NCBI GenBank assembly: GCA_031769625.1
Contig: JAUIMM010000188.1
Span: 6,823,001 to 6,887,000 of the forward strand
Direction: 5' to 3'
Source: Taudactylus pleione
Lineage: Eukaryota; Chordata; Amphibia; Anura; Myobatrachidae
DNA length: 64,000 nucleotides
A model generated the notes under the pieces. The model saw only the letters and a program-made list of their open reading frames with translations. It did no database searches and had not been told where the DNA came from. How positions within the stretch are numbered: position 1 is the first letter of the stretch; each line of letters begins with the position of its first letter. Both the position numbers and the translations under genes were made by a program. Shown here piece after piece: positions 1 through 12,800 of the stretch.

Positions 1-564
1 CATAATATATATCCAAGTCAGGCATTTTAATTATGACACTTTTATATAACTGTCTTTGAAAACATTTTTTTTTACATATATGAAAAAAGAAACCGGCATT
101 TGCTTGTGGACCAGTTTGGTTTGCCCGCTGCTTTCAACAACAGAATCATCTACAATTTGTTTTTCTTTTTGGAGGATTCACTGTTGACCAATGTATTAGG
201 GACCAAAAAAAAAAAGAAAAAGAAAAATATGATCCTTATGACATGAATGGCTTCCGAAAGCTTAGCCATGTATCAAAGGCTTTTACGCATATTTGATAAA
301 GCGAAACGCGTTAGTTATTTTGTAGAGACTATTACTGATATTTTCAGCATATACATCATTATATGGTGGCTGATCTAATTAGGTTAGGAAGCCATTCAGA
401 TACTGGTCTCTGATATAATGACATCTCTCTTACTATCTATCACTCAGGCCTGGCCTCTGTTAGGCATCTTTCAGTTTTCAAAATGTTATCACATATGGAC
501 AATTTGTTTTAGAGCAGAACAAACATATTTCTATACAAAAGTAATAATTTCAATGCCGATAGGA
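1..564. other. 3' flank / likely 3' UTR of CFAP53
   Basis: AT-rich sequence downstream of the CFAP53 stop codon. It presumably holds the 3' UTR, but no canonical polyadenylation hexamer on the minus strand could be picked out with confidence. No repeat structure recognised. Confidence 0.4.
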
Positions 565-805
565 TCACTGTGGAAGCCAGTCTTTAGGGCTGGACATACG
601 TGTTCTTCTCAAGGGATGGACATGCTCCTGGCGGATGTAAGGTCTGGAGAGGATATCGTGCAGTTTCTGCTGGTAGGATTTCTCAGCCTGCAGTCCGGAT
701 TCATACTCCCTCCACTCCTCCTCTTTGGAGGATTCCCGCTGCTGCTGCTGGTAAGCCACCTGAGATAGGAGATGCCACTGATACTGCTGGGCCATATTCG
801 TGTGC
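565..805 (-). CDS. CFAP53: CFAP53 final coding exon 8 (residues 440-519 and stop)
   Basis: Acceptor CCCTGCAG at 806, stop TGA at 567-565. Encodes [18 protein letters not shown] (human LAQEYRKQLQMQIAYQQQ), [12 protein letters not shown] (human KEEKRREFEAGV) and the C-terminal HVHPLRR (human NIHPMRK). The 3' UTR must lie in 1-564 or beyond; no clear AATAAA signal was seen on the minus strand there. Confidence 0.94.
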
Positions 806-3800
806 CTGCAGGGAAATGTATCGCCGCACAATCATCATGAGATCAGTGCAATACGTCCCGAAACTACAGTATGACAACAGTTATTGCAATGAAAGGTGTT
901 TAATATGTCTCAGGAACGGATCAGAATTGAAGGCTCAGGGCCTCATTCAGTACGGATCGCGATTGCGATGGCAGCTATGAATTCGCATGTCGCAGTTGCT
1001 AAAATATGCTAATGATTGCCAAAGCTCAGCCAGCATAAATACGCCGACTACTGCTTTCTCAAATCCGTCAACTATCGCTCTTCTGCATAAACATTGGTAG
1101 TATCGACGCACATCCACCACTCACGCATTTACAGCAGGTCTCGTCGCACGCAGTCATAGGGTCGTCGCAAGCTGCGTATGCCATCGCAATGGCTAATTTA
1201 CACGCCCATGAAACAGCGTTCAAACGGACAGATACGCCTGCGCTTATCTGATTGCTCCCCCGTCACCACCCCCAAACTCTGACAGCCTGTCACTCACATT
1301 GGGACGGATTTCTTTGTGCTTCCTTAATCGCAATGCGATCACTGCGCACGCACGGTGCGGCTTGTACACAAACGCAATGGCAAACAATTGCTCGACTGCG
1401 TATGTAATCGCTATTGCGCGCGCTGCTGAATCGGGCCTCAGTATGTAAGATAAGTGTGGGGTGATGGGCACACAAGTGAATGGTGAATGTATTCCCGTCT
1501 CTCCTCACATTTTTATGCAAAGGACTGGCAGCGTACATAAGAGCTTTGCTTAGGCGGACGTCCGAGCAGAAACATACCCCCTCCCCAAATCTGTGCTCCA
1601 GCAGCCATATCAGTAATGTGCTTGTGTCTGCAGTCAGTACTTTATCCAGAAGAAATCAGTAGGCGATTATCCGTCTTTTCTCCATTTTCCAATCAAAGAA
1701 TAAAATGGACGGACACAGACAGACGTGAAAATAGCCGACCGGAACCGCCAACAAACCTCCTGCCCAGGGAAACCGTCCACAGGCCATGTCAGGCAGCCTC
1801 ATGTGCATTTTCCTTATATAGTGACGCTACTGACTGACAGTCCCAGCACTATAACTCACACTCGGTCTCCAGCAAGGCCATCACCAGCTACTGAGGGAAA
1901 CTATCCACAGGCCGTGTCAGGCAGCCTCATGTGCGATTACCTTATACTGTGACGCTACTGACTGACAGTCCCAGCGCTATAGCTCACACCCGGTCTCCAG
2001 CAAGGCCATCACCAGCTACTGAGGGAAACCATCTACAGGCCATGTCAGGCAGCCTCATGTGCGTTTACCTTATACTGTGACGCTACTGACTGACAGTCCC
2101 AGCACTATAACTCACACCCGGTCTCCAGCAAGGCCATCCCCAGCTACTGAGGGAAACTATCCACAGGCCATGTCAGGCAGCCTCATGTACATTTACCCTA
2201 TACTGTGACACTACTGACTGACAGTCCCAGCACTATAACTCACACCCGGTCTCCAGCAAGGCCATTCACCGGCTACTGAGGGAAACCATCCACAGGCCAT
2301 GTCAGGCAGCCTCATGTGCGATTACCGTATACTGTGACGCTACTGACTGACAGTCCCAGCACTACAACTCACACCCGGCTCCAGCAAGGCCATCACCAGC
2401 TACTGAGGGAAACCATCCACAGGCCATGTCAGGCAGCCTCATGTGCGATTACCTTATACTGTGACGCTACTGACTGACAGTCCCAGCACTATAACTCACA
2501 CCCGGTCTCCAGCAAGACCATTCACCAGCTACTGAGGGAAACCATCCACAGGCCATGTCAGGCAGCCTCATGTGCGATTACCTTATACTGTGACACTACT
2601 GACTGACAGTCCCAGCACTATAGCTCACACCCGGTCTCCAGCAAGGCCATTCACCAGCTACTGAGGGAAACCATCCACAGGCCATGTCAGGCAGCCTCAT
2701 GTGCATTTACCCTATACTGTGACGCTACTGACTGACAGGCCCAGCACTATAACTCACACCCGGTCTCCAGCAAGGCCATCCCCAGCTACTGAGGGAAACC
2801 ATCCACAGGCCATGTCAGGCAGCCTCATGTGCGATTACCTTATACTGTGACGCTACTGACTGACAGGCCCAGCACTATAACTCACACCCGGTCTCCAGCA
2901 AGGCCATCCCCAGCTACTGAGGGAAACCATCCACAGGCCATGTCAGGCAGCCTCATGTGCGATTACCTTATACTGTGATGCTACTGACTGATAGGCCCAG
3001 CACTATAACTCACACCCGGTGTCCAGCAAGGCCATCACCAGCTACTGAGGGAAACTATCCACAGGCCATGTCAGGCAGCCTCATGTACATTTACCCTATA
3101 CTGTGACACTACTGACTGACAGTCCCAGCACTATAACTCACACCCGGTCTCCAGCAAGGCCATTCAACAGCTACTGAGGGAAACCATCCACAGGCCATGT
3201 CAGGCAGCCTCATGTACATTTACTCTATACTGTGACGCTACTGACTGACAGTCCCAGCACTATAGCTCACACCCGGTCTCCAGCAAGGCCATCCCCAGCT
3301 ACTGAGGGAAACCATCCACAGGCCATGTCAGGCAGCCTCATGTGCGATTACCTTATACTGTGACACTACTGACTGACAGTCCCAGCACTATAACTCACAC
3401 CCGGTCTCCAGCAAGGCCATTCAACAGCTACTGAGGGAAACCATCCACAGGCCATGTCAGGCAGCCTCATGTGCGATTACCTTATACTGTGACACTACTG
3501 ACTGACAGTCCCAGCACTATAACTCACACCCGGTCTCCAGCAAGGCCATCCCCAGCTACTGAGGGAAACTATCCACAGGCCATGTCAGGCAGCCTCATGT
3601 ACATTTACTCTATACTGTGACGCTACTGACTGACAGTCCCAGCACTATAGCTCACACCCGGTCTCCAGCAAGGCCATCACCAGCTACTGAGGGAAACCAT
3701 CCACAGGCCATGTCAGGCAGCCTCATGTGCGATTACCTTATACTGTGACGCTACTGACTGACAGTCCCAGCACTATAACTCACACCCGGCCTCCAGCAAG

Positions 3801-6800
3801 GCCATCACCAGCTACTGAGGGAAACCATCCACAGGCCATGTCAGGCAGCCTCATGTACATTTACCCTATACTGTAACGCTACTGACTGACAGTCCCAGCA
3901 CTATAACTCACACCCGGTCTCCAGCAAGGCCATTCACCAGCTACTGAGGGAAACCATCCACAGGCCATGTCAGGCAGCCTCATGTGCGATTGATTACCTT
4001 ATACTGTGACGCTACTGACTGACAGTCCCAGCACTATAACTCACACCCGGTGTCCAGCAAGGCCCTCACCAGCTACTGAGGGAAACCATCCACAGGCCAT
4101 GTCAGGCAGCCTCATGTGCATTTACCCTATACTGTGACGCTACTGACTGACAGTCCCAGCACTATAACTCACACCCGGCCTCCAGCAAGGCCATCCCCAG
4201 CTACTGAGGGAAACCATCTACAGGCCATGTCAGGCAGCCTCATGTGCGATTACCTTATACTGTGACACTACTGACTGACAGTCCCAGCACTATAACTCAC
4301 ACCCGGCCTCCAGCAAGGCCATCACCAGCTACTGAGGGAAACTATCCACAGGCCATGTCAGGCAGCCTCATGTACATTTACCCTATACTGTGACGCTACT
4401 GACTGACAGTCCCAGCACTATAACTCACACCCGGTCTCCAGCAAGGCCATCACCAGCTACTGAGGGAAACCATCCACAGGCCATGTCAGGCAGCCTCATG
4501 TGCATTTACTCTATACTGTGACACTACTGACTGACAGTCCCAGCACTATAACTCACACCCGGTGTCCAGCAAGGCCATCCCCAGCTACTGAGGGAAACCA
4601 TCCACAGGCCATGTCAGGCAGCCTCATGTGCGATTACCTTATACTGTGACGCTACTGACTGACAGTCCCAGCACTATAGCTCACACCCGGTCTCCAGCAA
4701 GGCCCTCACCAGCTACTGAGGGAAACCATCCACAGGCCATGTCAGGCAGCCTCATGTGCGTTTACCCTATACTGTGACGCTACTGACTGACAGTCCCAGC
4801 ACTATAACTCACACCCGGTGTCCAGCAAGGCCATCCCCAGCTACTGAGGGAAACCATCCACAGGCCATGTCAGGCAGCCTCATGTGCGATTACCTTATAC
4901 TGTGACGCTACTGACTGACAGTCCCAGCACTATAGCTCACACCCGGTCTCCAGCAAGGCCATCACCAGCTACTGAGGGAAACTATCCACAGGCCATGTCA
5001 GGCAGCCTCATGTGCGATTACCTTATACTGTGACGCTACTGACTGACAGTCCCAGCACTATAGCTCACACCCGGTCTCCAGCAAGGCCATCCCCAGCTAC
5101 TGAGGGAAACCATCCACAGGCCATGTCAGGCAGCCTCATGTGCGATTACCTTATACTGTGACGCTACTGACTGACAGTCCCAGCACTATAACTCACACCC
5201 GGTGTCCAGCAAGGCCATCCCCAGCTACTGAGGGAAACCATCCACAGGCCATGTCAGGCAGCCTCATGTGCGCTTACCTTATACTGTGACGCTACTGACT
5301 GACAGTCCCAGCACTATAGCTCACACCCGGTCTCCAGCAAGGCCATCACCAGCTACTGAGGGAAACTATCCACAGGCCATGTCAGGCAGCCTCATGTGCG
5401 ATTACCTTATACTGTGACGCTACTGACTGACAGTCCCAGCACTATAGCTCACACCCGGTCTCAAGCAAGGCCATTCACCAGCTACTGAGGGAAACCATCC
5501 ACAGGCCATGTCAGGCAGCCTCATGTGCGATTACCTTATACTGTGACGCTACTGACTGACAGTCCCAGCACTATAGCTCACACCCGGTCTCCAGCAAGGC
5601 CATCACCAGCTACTGAGGGAAACTATCCACAGGCCATGTCAGGCAGCCTCATGTGCGATTACCTTATACTGTGACGCTACTGACTGACAGTCCCAGCGCT
5701 ATAGCTCACACCCGGCCTCCAGCAAGGCCATTCACCAGCTACTGAGGGAAACCATCTACAGGCCATATCAGGCAGCCTTATGTGCGTTTACCCTATACTG
5801 TGACGCTACTGACTGACAGTCCCAGCACTATAACTCACACCCGGTGTCCAACAAGGCCATCACCAGCTACTGCATTTAAATAAATAGTGAAATTTTTGGA
5901 ATGTTCATAACTCACACACAATAAAATATATGGGATGCAGTTAAGAGACCGGCAGCCACGAAATACCGACGCCTATCTTAATCCCGACACGGGAATCCAG
6001 GAGGACGTGTGCCCGAACGAAGGTAAGCCGAGGCGCGCATACTAATAGCTGCGGGGGTAAGGTTTAGGTCAGTTGGCGGGGTTAGCGATAGGTTTTTTGG
6101 GGGGGGGGGTTAGGGTTAGGCACGCCTAGGGGGGAGGGCTAGGGTCAGGCACCACTGGGGAGGGGTTAGGTTTAAGCACTAAGGGTTAGGTACGAAGGGG
6201 GGAGGGTTAGGGTTTGGCTACAAGAAAGGAGGGATAGTGTTACAGAGAGAAGGGGTCGGGATACCAACCATCGAGATGCCGCTGTCGGTATTGGGACAGG
6301 AGGTATCCCGACATCCGGCATTACATACCAATTCCAAAATACATAATAACAAAGTGTAAGAGAAGGACCCTGCTGAGCCCTATGTTCTAGTGGCTTTTCT
6401 GCTGCAAGTGTGATTGTAATTTATATTTTTTATTATTATGATTGTTTCAATTGTTCAAAATACTTTTCTGCTTATATTGTACCCGATAGTCAGTTACATG
6501 TAATATAGTTGTTGGGTGAAATTTCTGTATGCAGTCAGTTTGGCAACATCAGAATGTCGCCATGGTATGAATATCAACATTCACAATATGTTGGCACTGT
6601 CAGAATGCTGTCACTGTGAATGATGACACACCACGTTAGGGGTAGGCTGGAATTAAAGTTATAGTTAGGCTGGAACTAGGGTTAGGGCTAGATTAGAATT
6701 AGGGTGCGGTTAGGAATCGGCTTAGAGTAACAGTGAATGGGAAATCCCCTTGTGGACATGTCAACTCTCAACATCCACAATGTCCTCATTCTGACAATAT

Positions 6801-9800
6801 GTGTGAACACATGTCAACATCCTGAATGTCGACAATCAGAAAATTTTGATATTCTGCTGACGACATTCTGTATGTTAACTAAACATACCACAAACAAAAT
6901 GTATCTTTGCATTTGTTCTCTTAAATCAAAACTGAATAGAAATGCACTTTTTAGAAGTTTCCCAATGATCTGTGACCTCCCGGATATACACATATGATAT
7001 CTGTACTCTGCATATACTGTATGATACAGTATAAGTGCACCTACCTCTCCTTCCTGTCCCTTTCCAGCTGCTGGTGCTCTGCAATAGCCTTTTCCAGCAG
7101 GTCTTTATCTGAGGCCAGTTCTTCCTGCTCTCTGGCATTCCGCTCCACTACAGAAAGAGAGAAACACAAGGAGCGCTCATTGGGTCATCTGGTTACTGGG
7201 AATACAGACTGACAGTCACATATTATCCTATAAAACAGCCAATCAAGGAATGCATCTGACCTATGGTGCCATGTTATTCTCACTTCTGTCTCACAAAGAA
7301 GATAGCCTCATCTGCCCTCCCGATGCCACCTGTCCCAGTACTCATCTCATATGTCATTTTTACCTATTCCTACTCATCTATCACACGTCGCTATACAATC
7401 TGTTAGCTGGCAACACTAAGTATTCCATCTGCAGGATGACTACTAGCTGTAGCCTGAGTCCTATCTGTCACATATGCTAATCGCAATACCTACCTGTCCT
7501 ATTACCCAGAACAAGCTACCACCACTACCTGCCCCATATACAGGTTACCATCACCTCCTGTCTCATTACCCTGCTCATCTACTAATGTCTACTGTGACTC
7601 ATCCCTTCCACTACCTGCCACCACTACCTGCCCCATACACTATCTACCATCACCTCCTGTCTCATTACCCTGCTCATCTACTAATGTCCACTGTGGCTCA
7701 TCCCTTCCACTACCTGCCCCATATACTGATTACCATCACCTCCTGTCTCATTACCCAGCTCATCTACTAAGGTCTACTGTGACTCCCTTCCACTACCTGC
7801 CCCATATACTGGTTACCATCACCTCCTGTCTCATTACCCTGCTCATCTACTAATGTCCACTGTGGCTCATCCCTTCCACAGGCTGCCCCATATACTGATT
7901 ACCATCACCTCCTGTCTCATTACCTAGCTCATCTACTAATGTCCGCTGCGACTCATCCCTTCCACTAGCTGCCACCACTACCTGCCCCATATACTGATTA
8001 CCATCGCCTCCTGTCTCATTACCCAGCTTATCTACTAATGTCCACTGCGACTGATCCCTTCCACTACCTGCCACCACTACCTGCCCCATATACTGATTAC
8101 CATCACCTCCTGTCTCATTACCCTGCTCATCTACTAATGTCTACTGTGACTGATCCCTTCCACTACCTGCCACCACTACCTGCCCCATATACTGATTACC
8201 ATCACCTCCTGTCTCATTACCCTGCTCATCTACTAATGTCCGCTGCGACTCATCCCTTCCACTAGCTGCCCCACATACTGATTACCATCGCCTCCTGTCT
8301 CATTACCCAGCTTATCTATTAATGTCCACTGCGACTGATCCCTTCCACTACCTGCCACCACTACCTGCCCCATATACTGATTACCATCACCATCCTGTCT
8401 CATTACCCTGCTCATCTACTAATGTCTACTGTGACTGATCCCTTCCACTACCTGCCACCACTACCTGCCCCATATACTGATTACCATCACCTCCTGTCTC
8501 ATTACCCAGCTCATCTACTAATGTCCACTGTGACTCATCCCTTCCACTACCTGCCCCATATACTGATTACCATCACCTCCTGTCTCATTACCCAGCTTAT
8601 CTACTAATGTCCACTGCGACTCATCCCTTCCACTAGCTGCCACCACTACCTGCCCCATATACTGATTACCATCACCTCCTGTCTCATTACCCAGCTCATC
8701 TACTAATGTCCACTGTGACTGATCCCTTCCACTAGCTGCCACCACTACCTGCCCCATATACTGATTACCATCACCTCCTGTCTCATTACCCTGCTCATCT
8801 ACTAATGTATACTGTGACTCATCCCTTCCACTAGCTGCCACCACTACCTGCCCCATATACTGGTTACCATCACCTCCTGTCTCATTACCCAGCTCATCTA
8901 CTAATGTCCACTGTAACTCATCTCTTCCACTACCTGCCCCATATACTGATTACCATCACCTCCTGTCTCATTACCCAGCTCATCTACTAATGTCCACTGT
9001 AACTCATCTCTTCCACCAGCTGCCACCACTACCTGCCCCATATACTGATTACCATCACCTCCTGTCTCATTACCCAGCTCATCTACTAATGGCCACTGTG
9101 ACTAATCCCTTCCACTAGCTGCCACCACTACCTGCCCCATATACCACCCTCTGCTATACCATTGGCTAACTGACACCAATATCTGTCACATGACTAAGCT
9201 CATCTGTTACAGTCACTGCACCTATTGCAGCTCACCACTTCCTGCCCCATTAACAGGCTGCCAAAATGCCCCTCCCATGTACCAAATGCCAGCATTATAT
9301 ATTCTAATACAATCAAATCTTTGCCGTAGGAACTGCACTAGTTATACGCTTGTTCTATGGAGAAAATACCATAGAATGACATTATACATACACTTCTCTG
9401 TAATCTGCAGCCTCCGTGTGTCCATGACATCCTTCATGAGGCGGTTTCTGGCCTCCTTCTCCAGCCTCAGCTGTTCTGCCCGCTTAGCTAAGTTCTTCTC
9501 CAGCTCGGCCTCAATCATCTTGTCCATTTCCTGTTCCTGTCGCTTCTCTTCCTCCAGCTGCTGGGCCAGGTACTGCCGGTATATCTGCTGCTCTTTCTGG
9601 AGCTCCAGCTGCAGCCAAGGGCAGGTGTCACATCAATGGCTGTTTGTTACCCTTATGTTATATATACGTTATACATACTTCATGCAATTGTATCGTAATC
9701 ATACACACATCCATAACTAACTCAGATATCCCGGCTAAACAGGAATTGGTCACAACACGGTACAGGTTCTCCACTTATCCCACAGCCGCAGTGTACCATC

Positions 9801-12800
9801 TGCTGCAACACTCTATAATATACAATGACGACATCAAACATCACTAATTATAAGCAATTACATCAAAACTTTACACCAATTCGAGGTACAGCCGAGAATA
9901 GTGCCAACGTTCCTTGGTGGTGTGTATACAAATGTCCTCTGTGGTGTATAAATGTGTATCTGGTGAAGAGATTACTTATCTCAAAACGTTCTGCATTTTT
10001 ACTGTATTGTCTGCTAACTACCAGATACATGACATGAGCTGCTGTATACTGTGTCGCAGGGCGCTGGAAGATGCTGCCACCGAGTCATGTGACCCGCAGT
10101 GTGTAGCAGATACTCTGCCATTTCTTCTGAGCACTTCATTGACCTGGGCAGCAGATAAACATCTCGTATACTGCTCGAGTCAGCTAGAAGTCCTCAACCC
10201 CTCTCCCTTACATCTCCCTCATCTCACTCCTGACTGCTCCACTCAGCTAAGTAATGCTCCTCATCCCTGATCACTTCCTCTCACTCCCGCCTTCAGGACT
10301 CTGGTACTGCTCCCATCCTCTGGAACGCCCTCACCTGATCACTTCCTCTCACTCCCGCCTTCATGACCCCCCTAGTACTGCTCCCATCCTCTGGAACGCC
10401 CTCCACCAATCACTTCTCTCACTACCACCTTTAGTACTCTCCAGTACTGCTCCCATCCTCTGGAACGCCCTCCACCGATCACTTCTCTTACTCCCGCCTT
10501 CATGACCCCTTAGTACTGCTCCCATCCTCTGGAATGCCCTCCACCGATCACTTCTCTCACTCCCACCTTTAGTACTCTGAGTACTGCTCCTATCCTCTGG
10601 AACACCCTCACCTGATTACAAAAGATGCGCAACCGGACGCTGCAGCATCCTACTTAGAATCAGGTCCTATGTATCTATCGGGATGTAGTTGACATCCCGG
10701 TGTACGGGATGCCGATGGTCAAATACCGGCGCCGGAATCCCAACAGCGTCGGGATCCTGGCTCCAGTATCCCGACCGCCAGCATCCCGCAGGAAAGTGTC
10801 GGGGATTAGAGGATGGTTACGTTTATGGTTAGGCACTAGGGTGAGGGTTAGGGTGCGGCGAGGGGGAGGTTAGGTTCAGGCACTATGGGGGGGGAGGCTA
10901 AGGTTAGGCACCAAAGAGGGGGGGGGGGGTTAGGGGTAAGGGTTAGCATTAGGGACCTTATCTTGTAGTGTCGGGATTCTGACTGGCGGCATCCCGACGC
11001 TGGGATCCCATACCCAACCTGTATCTATTACAATCAGGTGCATAAATATTGGGACAGTGACGGAATTCTCATATTGTGGCCTCTATTCACCACCACAATG
11101 GCTTTGAAGTGAAACAAACAAGATGTGCTTTAACTGCAGACTTTCAGATTTAATTTGAGGGTAATTACATCCAAATCAGGTGAACGGTGTAGGAATTATA
11201 ACGGTTTCTATATGTGCCTCCCACTTTTTAAAGGGCCAAAAGTATTCACACTGGATGCGCTGTGACTTAAATTCCCAGTGATTGTGAATTTAGCAGGGAA
11301 CTCCTGGGACATGCCTTACTGGCAGTCAGAGCCGGCCCTAGCCAAATTAGTGCCCTAGGCAAGATTTTGGGTGGTGCTCCCTCCCGTGGGATCCTGAAAA
11401 GAGGTGTGGCCCCACAGTAGGGGTGTGGTGCCACTGTGCTGTGGCCCCTTCCCCCATTGTGCTGTGCTCCCAGCACTGACCACAGCACTCCTCACCCAGC
11501 ATGCATTTTCCAGCATAGATCACAGCACCCCTCTCCTAGCACAGCACCGATCACAGCACCCCTATCCCAGCAGAGCACACCTCTCCCAGCAGTGAGCACC
11601 ACAGCACCCCAGCCCTCACCCAGTTCCAGATGCCGCCTGGCTCGAGGTACAGCAAGCCGCGGCGGTAGACCCGCTTTTTCCGGCTCTGGCTGGCAGGCCG
11701 CATCCCGTGCATGCTGCTCTAGTGCTAACCACTAGCCGCCATCCAGGTGCTCCACCCCGCAAACCACCATCAGCTGTTCTACTTCTGCCCACTCGCTGTT
11801 TGCTGATGAGCTCCGATAGTGGACACTGCGCAGTGGCAGTAGCAGCTGCCAGAGACTCTGCATGCAGCAAGTGCCCTCGCCATGCCTGCCATAAACCTCC
11901 TCTGGCCCTAAGGGGGCTTGGATGCCCCTAAGCATTCCAAATGCCCTAGGCATTTGCTTAGTTTGCCTATGCCTAGGGCCGGCTCTGCTGGCAGTCATGC
12001 TAAGGAGCAGCGGAGGAAAACCTGAATCATGTCTTATAGATCCAGCCAGACAACAGTGTGACTAACTTACCTTCCGTAGGCGTTTCTCCTCCGTATCATC
12101 CTGACTGTCCTGCATGATCTGCTCCATGATCTTCATGTCCAGCATCAGTTCCTCCTGCTGGTCTCGGGCCAAGCGCTTCATCTTGAGGCGGATGGAATGG
12201 TCCAACATGCTCCTGACTTGTGACTGTTTCTGCTGCTTCTCCCTCAGAGCCCGTTCGTCCTCCAGCTTCATCAGCTTCCGCTGCTCCACCTGTCAGATGT
12301 ACGGCGTCACTATTATTATTCCGATGTCTCTCTACAACAGTACAGACCACCCAGGAGACATATCTTACCAGTAACTGGGCCGCCTCTTCCTTCAGTCGCT
12401 TCTCCTCTGCCCTCTGAGCCTCAACTGCTCCTCTCTGGGCCTGAAGGACATCTAACATTTCCCGGTTCAGCTCTGATTGCCTTTGAGTCTTCTTCTCCTC
12501 ATGCTCCACCTTGGCCAAGCGATCCTTCTCCCAGAGCTCAGCAAAGAGGGCCTCCTCCTTAGTTCTCTGCCTCTCCAGTTCTCCTTTCAGCGCTAACTGG
12601 GCCATCCTCTCTGTACACACCTCGTTTTGATGGACCCTGGACTTCAGAGCACGCAGCTCCTCACACTGCTCCCTGAAACACCAATGGTAATGTATCATAG
12701 AGGGATTGTGCACTAAGATAATCATTTCTACTTACTTTCTACACCCCCCTCAAAAGCGACGGAGTGGATGTCTCCATCCCCAGAACCCTCACTATTCCCA

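Noticed and set aside
9392..9394. Alternative exon 6 donor two bases upstream (AA/GTGTAT)
   Set aside because: It breaks the frame with exon 7; AAG-T/GTATGT keeps the frame and gives EKLER as in human EKLQR.
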